Below, piece by piece: positions 55,403 through 64,000 of a DNA stretch of 64,000 bases. The stretch is from NCBI GenBank assembly GCA_023957245.1, contig JAMLHJ010000004.1, forward strand, positions 142,970 through 206,969, read 5' to 3'. The notes under the pieces were generated by a model, which searched no databases, was not told the origin of the DNA, and saw only the letters and a list, made by a program, of their open reading frames with translations. Made by a program: the position numbers and the translations under genes. Numbering within the stretch: position 1 is the stretch's first letter; each line of letters starts with the position of its first letter. This stretch comes from Chitinophagales bacterium. GTDB taxonomy: Bacteria > Bacteroidota > Bacteroidia > Chitinophagales > JADIYW01.

Positions 55403-56785
55403 ATGAATACAAGAACAGAAAGCGACTTACTAGGCGAATTGCAGGTGCCTATTGATGCGTATTATGGTGTGCAAACCCAAAGAGGCATCAATACTTACAA
55501 GATTTCAAATCAACCACAATCTTCTTTCCCTGCTTTTGTGAAAGGGTTTGGTTATGTGAAAAAGGGTGCAGCAGCAGCTAATTTTAAGTTTGGTATTTTT
55601 GATGAGAAGGTTTACAATGCGATTATGCAAGCTTGTGACGAAGTGATTGATGGAAAATTGGATAATCAATTTCCAACTGACATGATTCAAGGCGGAGCAG
55701 GTACGACAATGAACATGAATGCCAATGAAGTAATTGCTAACAGAGCCATTGAAATTTTAGGTTTTCAGAAAGGAGATTACAAACATGTTTCTCCAAATGA
55801 CCATGTGAATGGTTCTCAATCTACAAATGATGCTTATCCTTCAGCTATTAAGTTAGGAATCTATTTTATGCATCAAGATTTACTAAAAAGTTTACAAAAA
55901 TCTATTGACGCATTCAGAGCTAAAGGTGTAGAATTTGCTTCTATTATAAAAATGGGACGTACTCAATTGCAAGATGCTGTTCCTATGACATTGGGTCAAG
56001 AGTTTGAAGCTTTTGCTGCATCAATTGAAAATGAAATTCCGAAATTGAACTTTAATGCGAATTTACTTTTGGAGTTGAATATGGGGGCAACTGCAATTGG
56101 TACAGGATTAAATGCTCCTAAAGGATATGCTGAACTTTGTACTGAAAAAATAGGTGAGTTCACTGGTCTGCCAATTACGCTTTCTAAAAACTTGATTGAA
56201 GCTACTCCAGATTGTAGTGGATATGCAAGTTATTCATCGGCTTTGAAAGTACTTGCTTTGAAAGTTTCAAAAATTTGTAATGACTTGAGATTATTGGCAT
56301 CTGGTCCTAGAGCAGGTCTGAAAGAAATCAATCTACCTCCCATGGCTCCGGGCTCTTCTATCATGCCAGGGAAAGTTAATCCAGTTATTCCTGAGGTCGT
56401 GAACCAGACTTGTTTCAAAGTGATTGGCAACGATTTGACAGTTTCTTATGCTGCTGAGGCAGGCCAATTACAGTTGAACGTTATGGAACCTATTCTAAGT
56501 TTCTCTATCATGGAGAGTATGAGATATATGGGCAATGCTTTAGACACTTTAGTTGATAAATGTGTTGTTGGTATTACCGCTGATGAAGCTAGTAGTGTCA
56601 ATAAAGTGAAAAATAGTATAGGTATTGTTACAGCACTCAATCCTCATATCGGATATAAAAATTCGACAGTAATTGCTAAAGAAGCATTGGAAACAGGAAA
56701 AAGTGTTTATGATTTAGTGCTGGAGCACAAAATGTTAACCAAAGAAGAGTTGGATACCATTTTAGATCCTAAAAATATGCTGTAA
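55403..56785 (+). CDS. aspA: aspartate ammonia-lyase
   Basis: Deaminates aspartate to fumarate. 460 aa of the fumarase/aspartase superfamily: NDHVNGSQSTNDAYPSA (active-site Thr/Ser), IKMGRTQLQDAVPMTLGQEF, and the signature GSSIMPGKVNPV. The form KMGRTQLQDAVPM rather than KIGRTHLQDATP points to aspartase, not fumarase. The ATG at 55403 begins the conserved N-terminus; the in-frame ATG at 55316 would add 29 unmatched residues. A strong terminator follows. Confidence 0.93.
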   Translation: MNTRTESDLLGELQVPIDAYYGVQTQRGINTYKISNQPQSSFPAFVKGFGYVKKGAAAANFKFGIFDEKVYNAIMQACDEVIDGKLDNQFPTDMIQGGAGTTMNMNANEVIANRAIEILGFQKGDYKHVSPNDHVNGSQSTNDAYPSAIKLGIYFMHQDLLKSLQKSIDAFRAKGVEFASIIKMGRTQLQDAVPMTLGQEFEAFAASIENEIPKLNFNANLLLELNMGATAIGTGLNAPKGYAELCTEKIGEFTGLPITLSKNLIEATPDCSGYASYSSALKVLALKVSKICNDLRLLASGPRAGLKEINLPPMAPGSSIMPGKVNPVIPEVVNQTCFKVIGNDLTVSYAAEAGQLQLNVMEPILSFSIMESMRYMGNALDTLVDKCVVGITADEASSVNKVKNSIGIVTALNPHIGYKNSTVIAKEALETGKSVYDLVLEHKMLTKEELDTILDPKNML

Positions 56786-56817
56786 TAGATTTTTAAATAT
56801 AGAAATAGGAAATTTTG

Positions 56818-56846
56818 CCCTCTCGAATTTCGAGAGGGTTTTTTTA
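56818..56846 (+). terminator. terminator after aspA
   Basis: Perfect 8-bp stem CCCTCTCG / CGAGAGGG with a 5-nt loop, then eight T residues. It reaches the stop codon of the convergent DUF1415 gene. Confidence 0.9.
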
Positions 56847-57392
56847 TTCAGATTCAAAGCAAGCAGCTAATAGTTGCTTCATTTTATTGATTCCTAATTT
56901 TCTAGTAAGTTCAATGTTTTTTTCAGGAATAGTCTCTGTATCTGGAAATTTTTCTATTGCATCTTCCAATTGATCTTCCCTTAATATATGTAGCATTGGA
57001 TAGGGTGATCGATTGGTGAAATTTGAAGCATCTTCTTCATCTGAGCCTTCAAAGATATATTCGGGATGGAAAGTGGCTATTTGATATATTCCTTCGTATC
57101 CTTCTTTCTTGATTAATTTTTCACATAATTGAACCAAATACAAATATTCATCAAAGTCAGATAAACCTTCTTTAAATATGATTAATGTGGTAGAAATAGT
57201 TTCATTATTGTCCAAATATTTCAATTCATCGATGAGGTCAAGCATTGCTTCACTGAGGTCTAAAGTATCAGATACTTGATAGCGAATAGCATTATTGATG
57301 TATTCCTTATTAGCAAAAGGACAGAGATTGAGCCCAATTACTACATTTTTAACCCACTTTTTAGTGTGTAAAATAACTTGTTCGTCTTGCAT
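56844..57392 (-). CDS. DUF1415 family protein
   Basis: 182-aa cytosolic protein; the opening WVKNVVIGLNLCPFA and the later IATFHPEYIFEG and NRSPYPMLHILRE blocks are DUF1415 signatures. Function unknown. Conserved Cys32-free, one conserved Cys near residue 24, and His/Glu residues suggest an enzyme, but no assignment is made. Follows pyrD on the minus strand with a 33-bp gap. Confidence 0.85.
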   Translation of the reverse strand: MQDEQVILHTKKWVKNVVIGLNLCPFANKEYINNAIRYQVSDTLDLSEAMLDLIDELKYLDNNETISTTLIIFKEGLSDFDEYLYLVQLCEKLIKKEGYEGIYQIATFHPEYIFEGSDEEDASNFTNRSPYPMLHILREDQLEDAIEKFPDTETIPEKNIELTRKLGINKMKQLLAACFESE

Positions 57393-57425
57393 AAAATCAA
57401 AAATACACTTTTGATTTTAGATTAT

Positions 57426-58481
57426 TTATTTGCAATTGGGGGCACTACATTTATTTATAAGTGCCTGATTGATTTCTTTTACCAAATTAGGTCCTTTGTA
57501 AATAAACCCACTGTATAATTGAACCAAAGATGCTCCTGCTTTGAATTTTTCAATAGCATCTTCTACGGTCATGATACCACCTACTGCAATGATAGGTTTG
57601 TGAGTATTTTTTGCAATATATTTGACAATTTCTGTTGAACGTTTTGTCAATGGTTTGCCACTGAGTCCACCTGCACCGATTTGATTGATAGTATCTTCAT
57701 TTACACTTAAACCTTCTCTGGAAATCGTAGTATTAGTAGCTACAATACCATCAATTACAGGGGAATTGAGAATTTCGATGATATCATCTAGTTGCTCATT
57801 ATTCAAATCTGGAGCGATTTTGAGGAGAATAGGTTTAGGTCTAGGCTTGTTGGACATCGATGATTTGAGTAATTGGAGCAATTCAGCCAGAGGCTCTTTG
57901 TCTTGCAATGCTCGAAGATTGGGAGTGTTGGGAGAGCTTACATTTACTACGAAATAATCTACGTAAGGATAAAGAGCTTCAAGGCAAGTTAAATAGTCTT
58001 GATTGGCATCTTCATTAGGGGTGATTTTGTTTTTTCCAATATTCCCACCCAAAATGACATTTCCACCATGTCTTTTTCTACCTTTTTTTATATTGCGAAT
58101 AACTTCTTCAACACCAATATTATTAAAACCCATTCGGTTGATAATCGCTTCATCTTCAACGACTCTAAATAATCTTGGTGATGGATTGCCATCTTGTCCT
58201 TTTGGTGTAACAGTGCCTATCTCTACAAATCCAAATCCGAGATTGCCCATTTCAGGAAAGACTTCTCCATTTTTATCTAATCCAGCAGCAAGTCCTATAG
58301 GATTGGGAAATTGAATGCCCCAAAAAGTACGGTGAAGTTTTTTACTTTTTATAGTAAACATTCTTTCCATAAGTGCATTAACACCTGGGATATTGGCAAT
58401 GCTACTTAATGCATTTAAAGTAAAATGATGTGCATTTTCCGCAGAAAGTTTGAAAAGAGCAGATCTAATAGCAGAATACAT
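57426..58481 (-). CDS. pyrD: quinone-dependent dihydroorotate dehydrogenase
   Basis: Class 2 enzyme (351 aa) that oxidises dihydroorotate to orotate with a membrane quinone as acceptor. An N-terminal amphipathic helix pair (about 1-45) serves quinone entry; then GLAAGLDKNGEVFPEMGNLGFGFVEIGTVTP (only parts cited), SPNTPNLRALQ with the catalytic Ser, and GAGGLSGKPL and AVGGIMTVEDA for FMN. The ATG at 58481 gives the family N-terminus. It starts 64 bp from the divergent rarA. Confidence 0.96.
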   Translation of the reverse strand: MYSAIRSALFKLSAENAHHFTLNALSSIANIPGVNALMERMFTIKSKKLHRTFWGIQFPNPIGLAAGLDKNGEVFPEMGNLGFGFVEIGTVTPKGQDGNPSPRLFRVVEDEAIINRMGFNNIGVEEVIRNIKKGRKRHGGNVILGGNIGKNKITPNEDANQDYLTCLEALYPYVDYFVVNVSSPNTPNLRALQDKEPLAELLQLLKSSMSNKPRPKPILLKIAPDLNNEQLDDIIEILNSPVIDGIVATNTTISREGLSVNEDTINQIGAGGLSGKPLTKRSTEIVKYIAKNTHKPIIAVGGIMTVEDAIEKFKAGASLVQLYSGFIYKGPNLVKEINQALINKCSAPNCK

Positions 58482-58544
58482 GAAACAAAGATACAATCTA
58501 TGATTATTAAAAAATCGTGGAAACAAAATCTTAATTTAGCGTTA

Positions 58545-59804
58545 ATGAATAGACCATTAGCTGAAAGGTTGCGCCCTCATTCTTTAGATGAGGTGATAGG
58601 GCAGGAGCATTTGATTGGAAAAGATAAGCCATTGAGAAAGATGGCTGAGGGTGGTACTATGCGTAGTATTATTCTTTGGGGACCTCCAGGTGTTGGGAAA
58701 ACTACAATTGCAAAGATATTGGCCAATACTTGTCATCTGCCTTTTGAGTTTCTGAGTGCTATACAATCTGGTGTTAAAGATATTAGAGCAGTAATTGATA
58801 AGGCCAAATTAATTGGTTCTGTCGTATTGTTTATAGATGAGATTCACAGATTTAGTAAATCGCAACAAGATGCTTTATTGGGTGCTGTCGAAGAAGGGAT
58901 AATCGTTTTAATTGGTGCTACTACTGAGAATCCATCTTTTGAGGTGATTTCGCCTTTATTGTCAAGATGTCAAGTCTATATTTTAGAGCCTTTGGGAGTG
59001 GAGGAATTGTCTTTAGTAATTAAAAGAGCTATTGTTGAAGATGAGATTTTAAGCCAATTGGAAATAGATATTCAGGAACAAAGTGCATTGTTTGGATATT
59101 CAGGAGGAGATGCTAGAAAATTATTGAATCTTTTAGAATTAGTATTGGGAAGTCTCCCATCTGGCAAAAAAGTAATTACTGATGATAAAGTCAAAGAAAT
59201 AGTTCAGAATAATATAGTTAGATATGACAAGTCAGGAGAACAACATTATGATATTATTTCTGCATTCATAAAATCTATGCGAGGAAGTGATCCTAATGCA
59301 GCACTTTATTGGATGGCAAGAATGTTAATCGCAGGAGAAGATCCCAAATTTATTGCTAGACGGATATTGATTTTTGCTTCAGAAGATGTTGGACTTGCCA
59401 ATCCTAATGGTATTTTGATTGCGGAAGCTTGTTTTCGTGCATGTGAAGTGATAGGAATGCCAGAATGTCGGATTATTTTGAGCCAAGCGGTGACTTATCT
59501 TGCTTCAAGTCCCAAAAGCAATGCCTCATATTTAGCAATTGATAGAGCAATGCATCTTGCCAATCAAACAGCAAATCTGTCTGTGCCTCTGCATCTAAGA
59601 AATGCCCCTACTAAATTGATGAAAGATATTGGTTATGGAATTGAGTATCTTTATCCTCATGATTTTCAAGGGCATTTTGTTCAACAAGAATATATGCCAC
59701 AGGAATTAATCGGAAAGAAATTATTTGAACCTCAGCCTAATGCCAGAGAAAATGAATTAAGGAAATATCTGAGTAGTAATTGGAAAGAAAAATATGGATA
59801 TTAA
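58545..59804 (+). CDS. rarA: replication-associated recombination protein RarA
   Basis: AAA ATPase (419 aa) that acts at stalled replication forks. Walker A GPPGVGKTT, Walker B LFIDEIHRF, sensor GATTENPSF and the DLL-type C-terminal tetramerisation domain (about 230-419: RGSDPNAALYWMARM, EDVGLANP, NAPTKLMKDIGYG). The ATG at 58545 opens with MNRPLAERLRPHSLDEVIGQ, as in homologues; the longer frame overlaps pyrD. Its stop overlaps the kdsA start. Confidence 0.94.
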   Translation: MNRPLAERLRPHSLDEVIGQEHLIGKDKPLRKMAEGGTMRSIILWGPPGVGKTTIAKILANTCHLPFEFLSAIQSGVKDIRAVIDKAKLIGSVVLFIDEIHRFSKSQQDALLGAVEEGIIVLIGATTENPSFEVISPLLSRCQVYILEPLGVEELSLVIKRAIVEDEILSQLEIDIQEQSALFGYSGGDARKLLNLLELVLGSLPSGKKVITDDKVKEIVQNNIVRYDKSGEQHYDIISAFIKSMRGSDPNAALYWMARMLIAGEDPKFIARRILIFASEDVGLANPNGILIAEACFRACEVIGMPECRIILSQAVTYLASSPKSNASYLAIDRAMHLANQTANLSVPLHLRNAPTKLMKDIGYGIEYLYPHDFQGHFVQQEYMPQELIGKKLFEPQPNARENELRKYLSSNWKEKYGY

Positions 59805-60607
59805 TGGATTTTAAACAATATACTCAAAATAGCTTTTTTGTCATTGCTGGCCCTTGTGTTGTGGAATCAAGAGAATTGTGCTTGACTGTGGCAGATAAAT
59901 TAGCAGAGATAGGGCAAGAATTGAACTTGCCAATTATTTTTAAAGCATCTTATAAAAAGGCCAATCGAACTTCTATTCAGTCATTTACAGGAATTGGTGA
60001 CGAAGAAGCATTGGCGATTTTGGCAGAAGTGAAGGCTCAATATGGATTGCCTATATTGACTGATGTTCATGAAGTGAGAGATGTGGATATGGTCAATGAT
60101 GTAATAGATGTTTTTCAAATTCCTGCATTTTTATGCCGTCAGACTGATTTGATTGTAGCCGCTGCAAGTACTCATAAACCTGTTAATATCAAAAAAGGTC
60201 AATTTGCTTCAGTAGATATTATGTCTTATGCAATTGATAAAGTGAAAAGTGTAGGAAACCAACAAGGAATGTTGACAGAAAGGGGAACTTTTTTTGGATA
60301 TGAAGATTTGGTAGTTGATTTTCGCAATATTGCAAAAATGCAACAGCTTGATGTTCCTGTAATTTATGATGCGACACATTCGGTTCAGCAACCTGGGAAA
60401 GCCAATGGTAAAAGTGGAGGAGAAAGGTCAATGATTGAACCTTTGGCAATCGCTGCAATGACAATGGGTGCAGACGGATTATTTATAGAAACTCATCCTC
60501 AACCTCAATATGCTTTATCTGATGCCGCAACGATGATTGCCTTGAATGATTTAAAGCAATTTTTGAGAAAGGCTAAAGATGCTTACCATTTTAAGAGAAG
60601 TTTGTAA
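59804..60607 (+). CDS. kdsA: 3-deoxy-8-phosphooctulonate synthase
   Basis: Condenses arabinose-5-phosphate and PEP to Kdo-8-phosphate for LPS. 267 aa: IAGPCVVES, FKASYKKANRTS, DVHE, PAFLCRQTDL, KKGQF and DATHSVQQPG. The lack of a metal Cys in CVVES versus the metal-type enzymes was not resolved. Start overlaps the rarA stop in TAATG, so the pair is translationally coupled. Confidence 0.95.
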   Translation: MDFKQYTQNSFFVIAGPCVVESRELCLTVADKLAEIGQELNLPIIFKASYKKANRTSIQSFTGIGDEEALAILAEVKAQYGLPILTDVHEVRDVDMVNDVIDVFQIPAFLCRQTDLIVAAASTHKPVNIKKGQFASVDIMSYAIDKVKSVGNQQGMLTERGTFFGYEDLVVDFRNIAKMQQLDVPVIYDATHSVQQPGKANGKSGGERSMIEPLAIAAMTMGADGLFIETHPQPQYALSDAATMIALNDLKQFLRKAKDAYHFKRSL

Positions 60608-60683
60608 GTGAGGAATTCTGAACTCTCCTAACTCTTTCTTTCAATAAAATGAGTTCAAAAGTATTTTTGTATTTTTGCGGATA

Positions 60684-62393
60684 ATGTTATCCTATCTTGT
60701 CAAATTTCCGAATCCTGAATTACATTACGTAGAGATAGAACTCTCGATAGTTACTCCAATAAATCAATGGGTTGAAATGTATATGCCCGTTTGGACTCCA
60801 GGTTCTTATATGATTAGAGAATTTTCTAGGCATCTAGATAAATTGTCTGTTCAAAATAAAGATAATCAAGTAGTTGTTTGTGATAAAATCTCTAAAAACA
60901 CTTGGCGTTTTTTTTCTGAATCTTCTAATCATATTGTTAAGTATCGTATTTATGCTAATGAATTGACTGTTCGTACTAATCATGTAAATACAGAGCATGC
61001 AATGTTGAATGGAGCTGCTACTTATTTGACAGTAAAAGGGTATGAGCATCATCTTCATCAGGTGAAATTTCAACCATATAAAGATTGGAAAGAAATTTCT
61101 TGCTCACTTCCTCAAATAAATGGAAAATGGGAAGTTGTCGCTGAAAATTATGACTTATTATTGGATAGCCCAGTTGAAATTGGCAATCAACAAATTATTC
61201 AATTTCATGCAGGTGGGATTCCTCATGAATTAGTATTAATAGGAGATTCAAATGGAGATTATTCATTGTTGGTGAATGATTTGAGAGTGATTATTGATGA
61301 GGAAGTAAAGCTTTTCGCTTATCCTCATCCTTGTGAAAAATATATTTTCATGCTTCATCATACAGATAACGTATATGGAGGCTTAGAGCATTTGAATTGC
61401 TCTGTTAATATGGTGCCAAGATGGGATTATTTTCCTAGAGATAAATATTTGAGAACGATAAGTTTATTAGCTCATGAGTATTTTCATTTGTGGAATATCA
61501 AAAGAATACGCCCTTTAGAATTGGGTCCATTTGATTATTCGCAGGAAAATTATACTCGACAACTTTGGGCAATTGAAGGAATAACTAGCTATTATGATGA
61601 TTATTTTGTGTACTTGGCTGGAGTAGCGAGTTTAGACGAATATCTCAATAATTTAGCGACTAATCTAAGTAATGTTGTCAATAGTCCAGGCAATACTGAG
61701 CAGAGTCTTGGCGAATCTAGCTTTGATGCTTGGATTAAATATTATAGAGGGCATGAGAATACGCATAATAATCAAGTCAATTATTATACTAAAGGAGCCA
61801 ATGTCGTCATCGCATTGAATCTATTGATAATGCATCTGACAGCAGGTCAAAAATCTTTAGATGATGTGATGAAAGTCTTGTATGAAATGTATCTGGAGCG
61901 ACCTACTCAAGGGTATAGTGAAGGGGAATTGCTAGAAGTATGTGAAGAAGTAACAGGGTCTTCTCTGGGTGATTTTTTTGAAAAATATATTTTTGGCACT
62001 GAAGAGCTTGACTATGCGATGTACTTTTCATTTGCAGGACTTCACTTGCAAGAAGTTATTCAAGAAGAATATGATTTGGGTTGGGTATTAGAAGAAAGAG
62101 GATCTTCCTTTTGGGTGAGTAAAGTGAATATTGGTGCAAGTGCTGCAAATGCTGGTTTGAATGCTAATGATGAAATTTTAGCACTCAATGGCTATAGAAT
62201 GACGGCTCAATGGAAACGTTCTATTTCTTCTTATTCAGTAGGAGATAAGTTGAATGTATTGGTGTCTAGAGCTGGAGTCTTAAAATCTATAGAAATGATA
62301 CTATTGCCTTCTCGAAAAAAGCAATATACTATTTCCCCAATGGATAATATTTCTGTTCTACAGGCAAAAATTCAAAATCTCTGGTTGAAATAA
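60684..62393 (+). CDS. M61 family metallopeptidase with PDZ domain
   Basis: 569-aa zinc peptidase of the M61 (glycyl aminopeptidase-like) family. N-terminal beta domain (to about 170), catalytic domain with HEYFH (264-268) and the third ligand Glu298 in AIEGITSYYDDY, and a C-terminal PDZ domain (about 455-540: VSKVNIGASAANAGLNANDEILALNGY, partly cited). No signal peptide is seen, so it may be cytosolic. The ATG at 60684 is chosen over the TTG at 60675. Starts 76 bp after kdsA. Confidence 0.9.
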   Translation: MLSYLVKFPNPELHYVEIELSIVTPINQWVEMYMPVWTPGSYMIREFSRHLDKLSVQNKDNQVVVCDKISKNTWRFFSESSNHIVKYRIYANELTVRTNHVNTEHAMLNGAATYLTVKGYEHHLHQVKFQPYKDWKEISCSLPQINGKWEVVAENYDLLLDSPVEIGNQQIIQFHAGGIPHELVLIGDSNGDYSLLVNDLRVIIDEEVKLFAYPHPCEKYIFMLHHTDNVYGGLEHLNCSVNMVPRWDYFPRDKYLRTISLLAHEYFHLWNIKRIRPLELGPFDYSQENYTRQLWAIEGITSYYDDYFVYLAGVASLDEYLNNLATNLSNVVNSPGNTEQSLGESSFDAWIKYYRGHENTHNNQVNYYTKGANVVIALNLLIMHLTAGQKSLDDVMKVLYEMYLERPTQGYSEGELLEVCEEVTGSSLGDFFEKYIFGTEELDYAMYFSFAGLHLQEVIQEEYDLGWVLEERGSSFWVSKVNIGASAANAGLNANDEILALNGYRMTAQWKRSISSYSVGDKLNVLVSRAGVLKSIEMILLPSRKKQYTISPMDNISVLQAKIQNLWLK

Positions 62394-62410
62394 TAAGATA
62401 AACAAGTCGA

Positions 62411-62452
62411 AAAAAAAATATAGCAGCCGAACATAAATTGCACGACTGCTAT
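62411..62452 (-). terminator. terminator after ssb
   Basis: Stem ATAGCAGCCG / CGACTGCTAT, ten positions with one mismatch, 13-nt loop; on the minus strand it is followed by ATTTTTTTTT. It is 29 nt past the ssb stop. Confidence 0.75.
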
Positions 62453-62481
62453 GTGAACTAGATGAGGGTGAATGGGATGAA

Positions 62482-62832
62482 CTATGACGCTGTTTGAACA
62501 GGTCTATCAATGCATTCAATTTCTTCTGCGATAATCTCGGTAAAGATTTTCTTTACACCGTTTTTATCTTCGTAATTTTTGTAAGAAATTTTCCCTTTGA
62601 TAGAGACTTCTTTTCCCTTTTCCAATTGCTCTTCAGCAACCTTTGCTAGTTTTCCCCAAGCAACAACATTGTGCCACTGAGTGTCTTGTACTTTTTCACC
62701 GAGTTTGTTTGTGTAAGAATCTGATGTAGCTAAGCTGAATTTAGCAATAGCATTACCATTTTCGAAAGTTTTTACTTCTGGATTTCTTCCAAGGTTTCCA
62801 ACGAGTTGTACGAAATTTTTAACTGTGTTCAT
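62482..62832 (-). CDS. ssb: short single-stranded DNA-binding protein
   Basis: 116-aa OB-fold SSB. VKNFVQLVGNLGRNPEV, DTQWHNVVAWGKLA and KGKEVSIKGKISYKNYED are typical. The chain ends DRPVQTAS: it lacks the long linker and acidic tip (DDDIPF-like) that recruits partner proteins. Such a short form is usually a second SSB in Bacteroidota, or one used in DNA uptake. The ATG at 62832 is the family start; the one at 62862 adds 10 residues. Confidence 0.93.
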   Translation of the reverse strand: MNTVKNFVQLVGNLGRNPEVKTFENGNAIAKFSLATSDSYTNKLGEKVQDTQWHNVVAWGKLAKVAEEQLEKGKEVSIKGKISYKNYEDKNGVKKIFTEIIAEEIECIDRPVQTAS

Positions 62833-62904
62833 GACGATAAAATTAATTGTGATTAAATACAACTATAAGATGCATCATCACAATAAATTCCATAAAACAA
62901 TTAC

Positions 62905-63726
62905 TTATTTTTTTAAAAAAAGTTTTAAATCGTTTTGGAATTCTTTTGTATCTATCACATTATCAGTGCCTTTTGTGTTATATTCATGAAATTCATCTCC
63001 TGGTTTTAAATAGGGTTGTAACTTGCGTACATTGCGATGAGGTATCATTAAATCATTTGAACCATAGAATATTCCTATTTTCCCTTTGAAATTTTTGAGA
63101 TAAATATCATTTGGAAAGTTGTAGTTTAAAAATAAATGGAAAGGAAACCAAGGCATCCATTCTCTTAAAAGGCTTTGTAAATCTTTATATGGAGAAATAA
63201 GTATCAGTCTGTCTGATTTTTTTTCTTCTGCTAATCTACTGGCAATTCCAGTACCTAAATCTTTCCCTACAACAATAATTTTTTTAGGATCAATATTTAG
63301 TTTTTGAGCGTAAATATCAAACATATTAGAAGCATCTTTAAAAATAGCTTCTTCTGAATTGTTCCCTTCGCTTTTACCAAAACCTGGATAATCCATCATC
63401 CATACTTCATAATTGTGTTCGGTAAAGAAAGGGATAAATTGAGTGTGGTATTCTACATTACCTTGGCTACCATGAAGCATGAAAACATGTCCTTCTGAAT
63501 GATTTCTAGGTGTGTAAATGACATTGAAGAGTTGATGGTCTTTGTGAAGAGAATCTGTCCACAAATATTCTTTATGAGGAATAAGAATCTTAAATTTATA
63601 ACTGTCCTTTACTGGTTTGGCACGAAAAATAATTTGTTCTTGAAAGATTAATCCAATGAAAATAATCATATTTAAGCCTACGAATATGCCTATTATTATC
63701 TTCAACCATTTGATGAATTTTATCAA
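62905..63726 (-). CDS. alpha/beta-hydrolase-fold protein with altered catalytic residues
   Basis: 273 aa with an N-terminal membrane anchor (about 7-28). The fold is recognisable (HGSQGN oxyanion region, DYPGFGKSEG, and the strand-turn-helix IIVVGKDLGTGIA). At the nucleophile elbow the Ser of GxSxG is replaced by Asp156 (GKDLG). The acid Asp225 (GSNDL) is present, but where the catalytic His should follow there is KGTDNVI (252-258), without His. Closest to BEM46/ABHD13-type proteins. The family is esterase/thioesterase; here catalysis may be lost or changed. Gene order with ssb is not informative. Confidence 0.85.
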   Translation of the reverse strand: MIKFIKWLKIIIGIFVGLNMIIFIGLIFQEQIIFRAKPVKDSYKFKILIPHKEYLWTDSLHKDHQLFNVIYTPRNHSEGHVFMLHGSQGNVEYHTQFIPFFTEHNYEVWMMDYPGFGKSEGNNSEEAIFKDASNMFDIYAQKLNIDPKKIIVVGKDLGTGIASRLAEEKKSDRLILISPYKDLQSLLREWMPWFPFHLFLNYNFPNDIYLKNFKGKIGIFYGSNDLMIPHRNVRKLQPYLKPGDEFHEYNTKGTDNVIDTKEFQNDLKLFLKK

Positions 63727-64000
63727 AATCTTTCTTTTTTAGACAATTATTTGAATGGAAATTTAAAAATAAATGTTCTTTATTCAATACAATTATACTC
63801 ATTAATTTATTCTTCTTTTTTATCTGAATGTAAATTCTTTTTGAATTTGCTTAAAAAGAATTGATTTTATTGAATGTTATTATGTTTGACAAATAGATAG
63901 GGTTCTTGTAAAAATGTCCGTTTTTTTTGTTGTTCGTAATTATTTATTGTAAGTCTTATGCATACATACAATTTGTCTATTTTTTATCATAACTTTATGT
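63727..64000. other. AT-rich end of window, no gene seen
   Basis: 274 bases of AT-rich sequence without a plausible reading frame or RNA. The ends of both flanking genes may lie outside the window. Confidence 0.5.

Noticed and set aside
55403..56785. fumarase class II
   Set aside because: KMGRTQLQDAVPM is the aspartase form; fumarases have KIGRTHLQDATP.

Overview
The window reads as a chromosomal segment of a low-GC member of the Bacteroidota. Signs of this are the TAnnTTTG / TTTG promoter elements in front of tRNA operons and several genes, a secreted protein with a C-terminal type IX secretion (T9SS) sorting domain, a RemB/Wzi-like outer-membrane protein of the gliding-motility type, DUF4920 and YwqK/MORN lipoproteins, a DUF2271-PepSY-ApbE redox operon, and a divergent tsaD/tamB pair. 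The genus cannot be read from the sequence. No prophage, insertion sequence, CRISPR array or rRNA operon is visible; most of the window is ordinary housekeeping sequence.

Layout. 0-10 kb: a three-gene tRNA operon (Gly-Leu-Gly) running into a small lipoprotein gene; a secreted GH13 glucosidase; then, on the minus strand, tamB, a subclass B1 metallo-beta-lactamase-like lipoprotein and the DNA polymerase III delta' subunit. 9.5-21.8 kb: tsaD, an alkaline-ceramidase-like membrane hydrolase, an LEA-like lipoprotein, a nucleoid-associated protein, a VIT1/CCC1 transporter, two outer-membrane proteins (one with helix-hairpin-helix motifs), a PD40-SPOR protein, a hotdog protein, a RemB-like protein and dprA. 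21.8-34.4 kb: pckA, purE, an rRNA methyltransferase, an Lrp/AsnC regulator, a metallophosphoesterase-DUF445-pyrE cluster divergent from a Nudix gene, tRNA-Met, clpS-aat, an LptF/G permease, a glycosyltransferase and ribBA.

34.4-41.5 kb is the most accessory-looking part: an FkbM methyltransferase, an unrecognised gene, a Na/Ca exchanger, a glycine-rich T9SS cargo protein, and an AAA/DUF4143 ATPase gene with a perfect 18-bp inverted repeat just upstream. Two near-identical 32-bp copies of a REP-like palindromic element bracket that ATPase gene. 41.5-50.1 kb: a GMC oxidoreductase/aldehyde dehydrogenase pair, then a four-gene operon (ankyrin-repeat protein, DUF2271 protein, PepSY-flavodoxin-reductase fusion, ApbE flavin transferase) that looks like an envelope flavin-based electron-transfer system. 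50.1-64 kb: tRNA Lys-Leu-Lys, DUF4920 and YwqK lipoproteins, ftsH, rsfS, birA, aspA, DUF1415, pyrD, rarA-kdsA, an M61 peptidase, a short ssb, and an alpha/beta-hydrolase-fold protein whose catalytic Ser and His appear to be replaced.

Points most worth a second look: the ANK-DUF2271-PepSY-ApbE operon and its candidate flavinylation motif; the repeat-bracketed ATPase with its inverted-repeat operator candidate; the B1 metallo-beta-lactamase-like protein with all six zinc ligands; the ceramidase-like protein with the CREST residues at family spacing; the hydrolase with altered catalytic residues; and the GC-rich discriminator shared by the stable-RNA promoters. The end of the window (63727-64000) is AT-rich and shows no gene.
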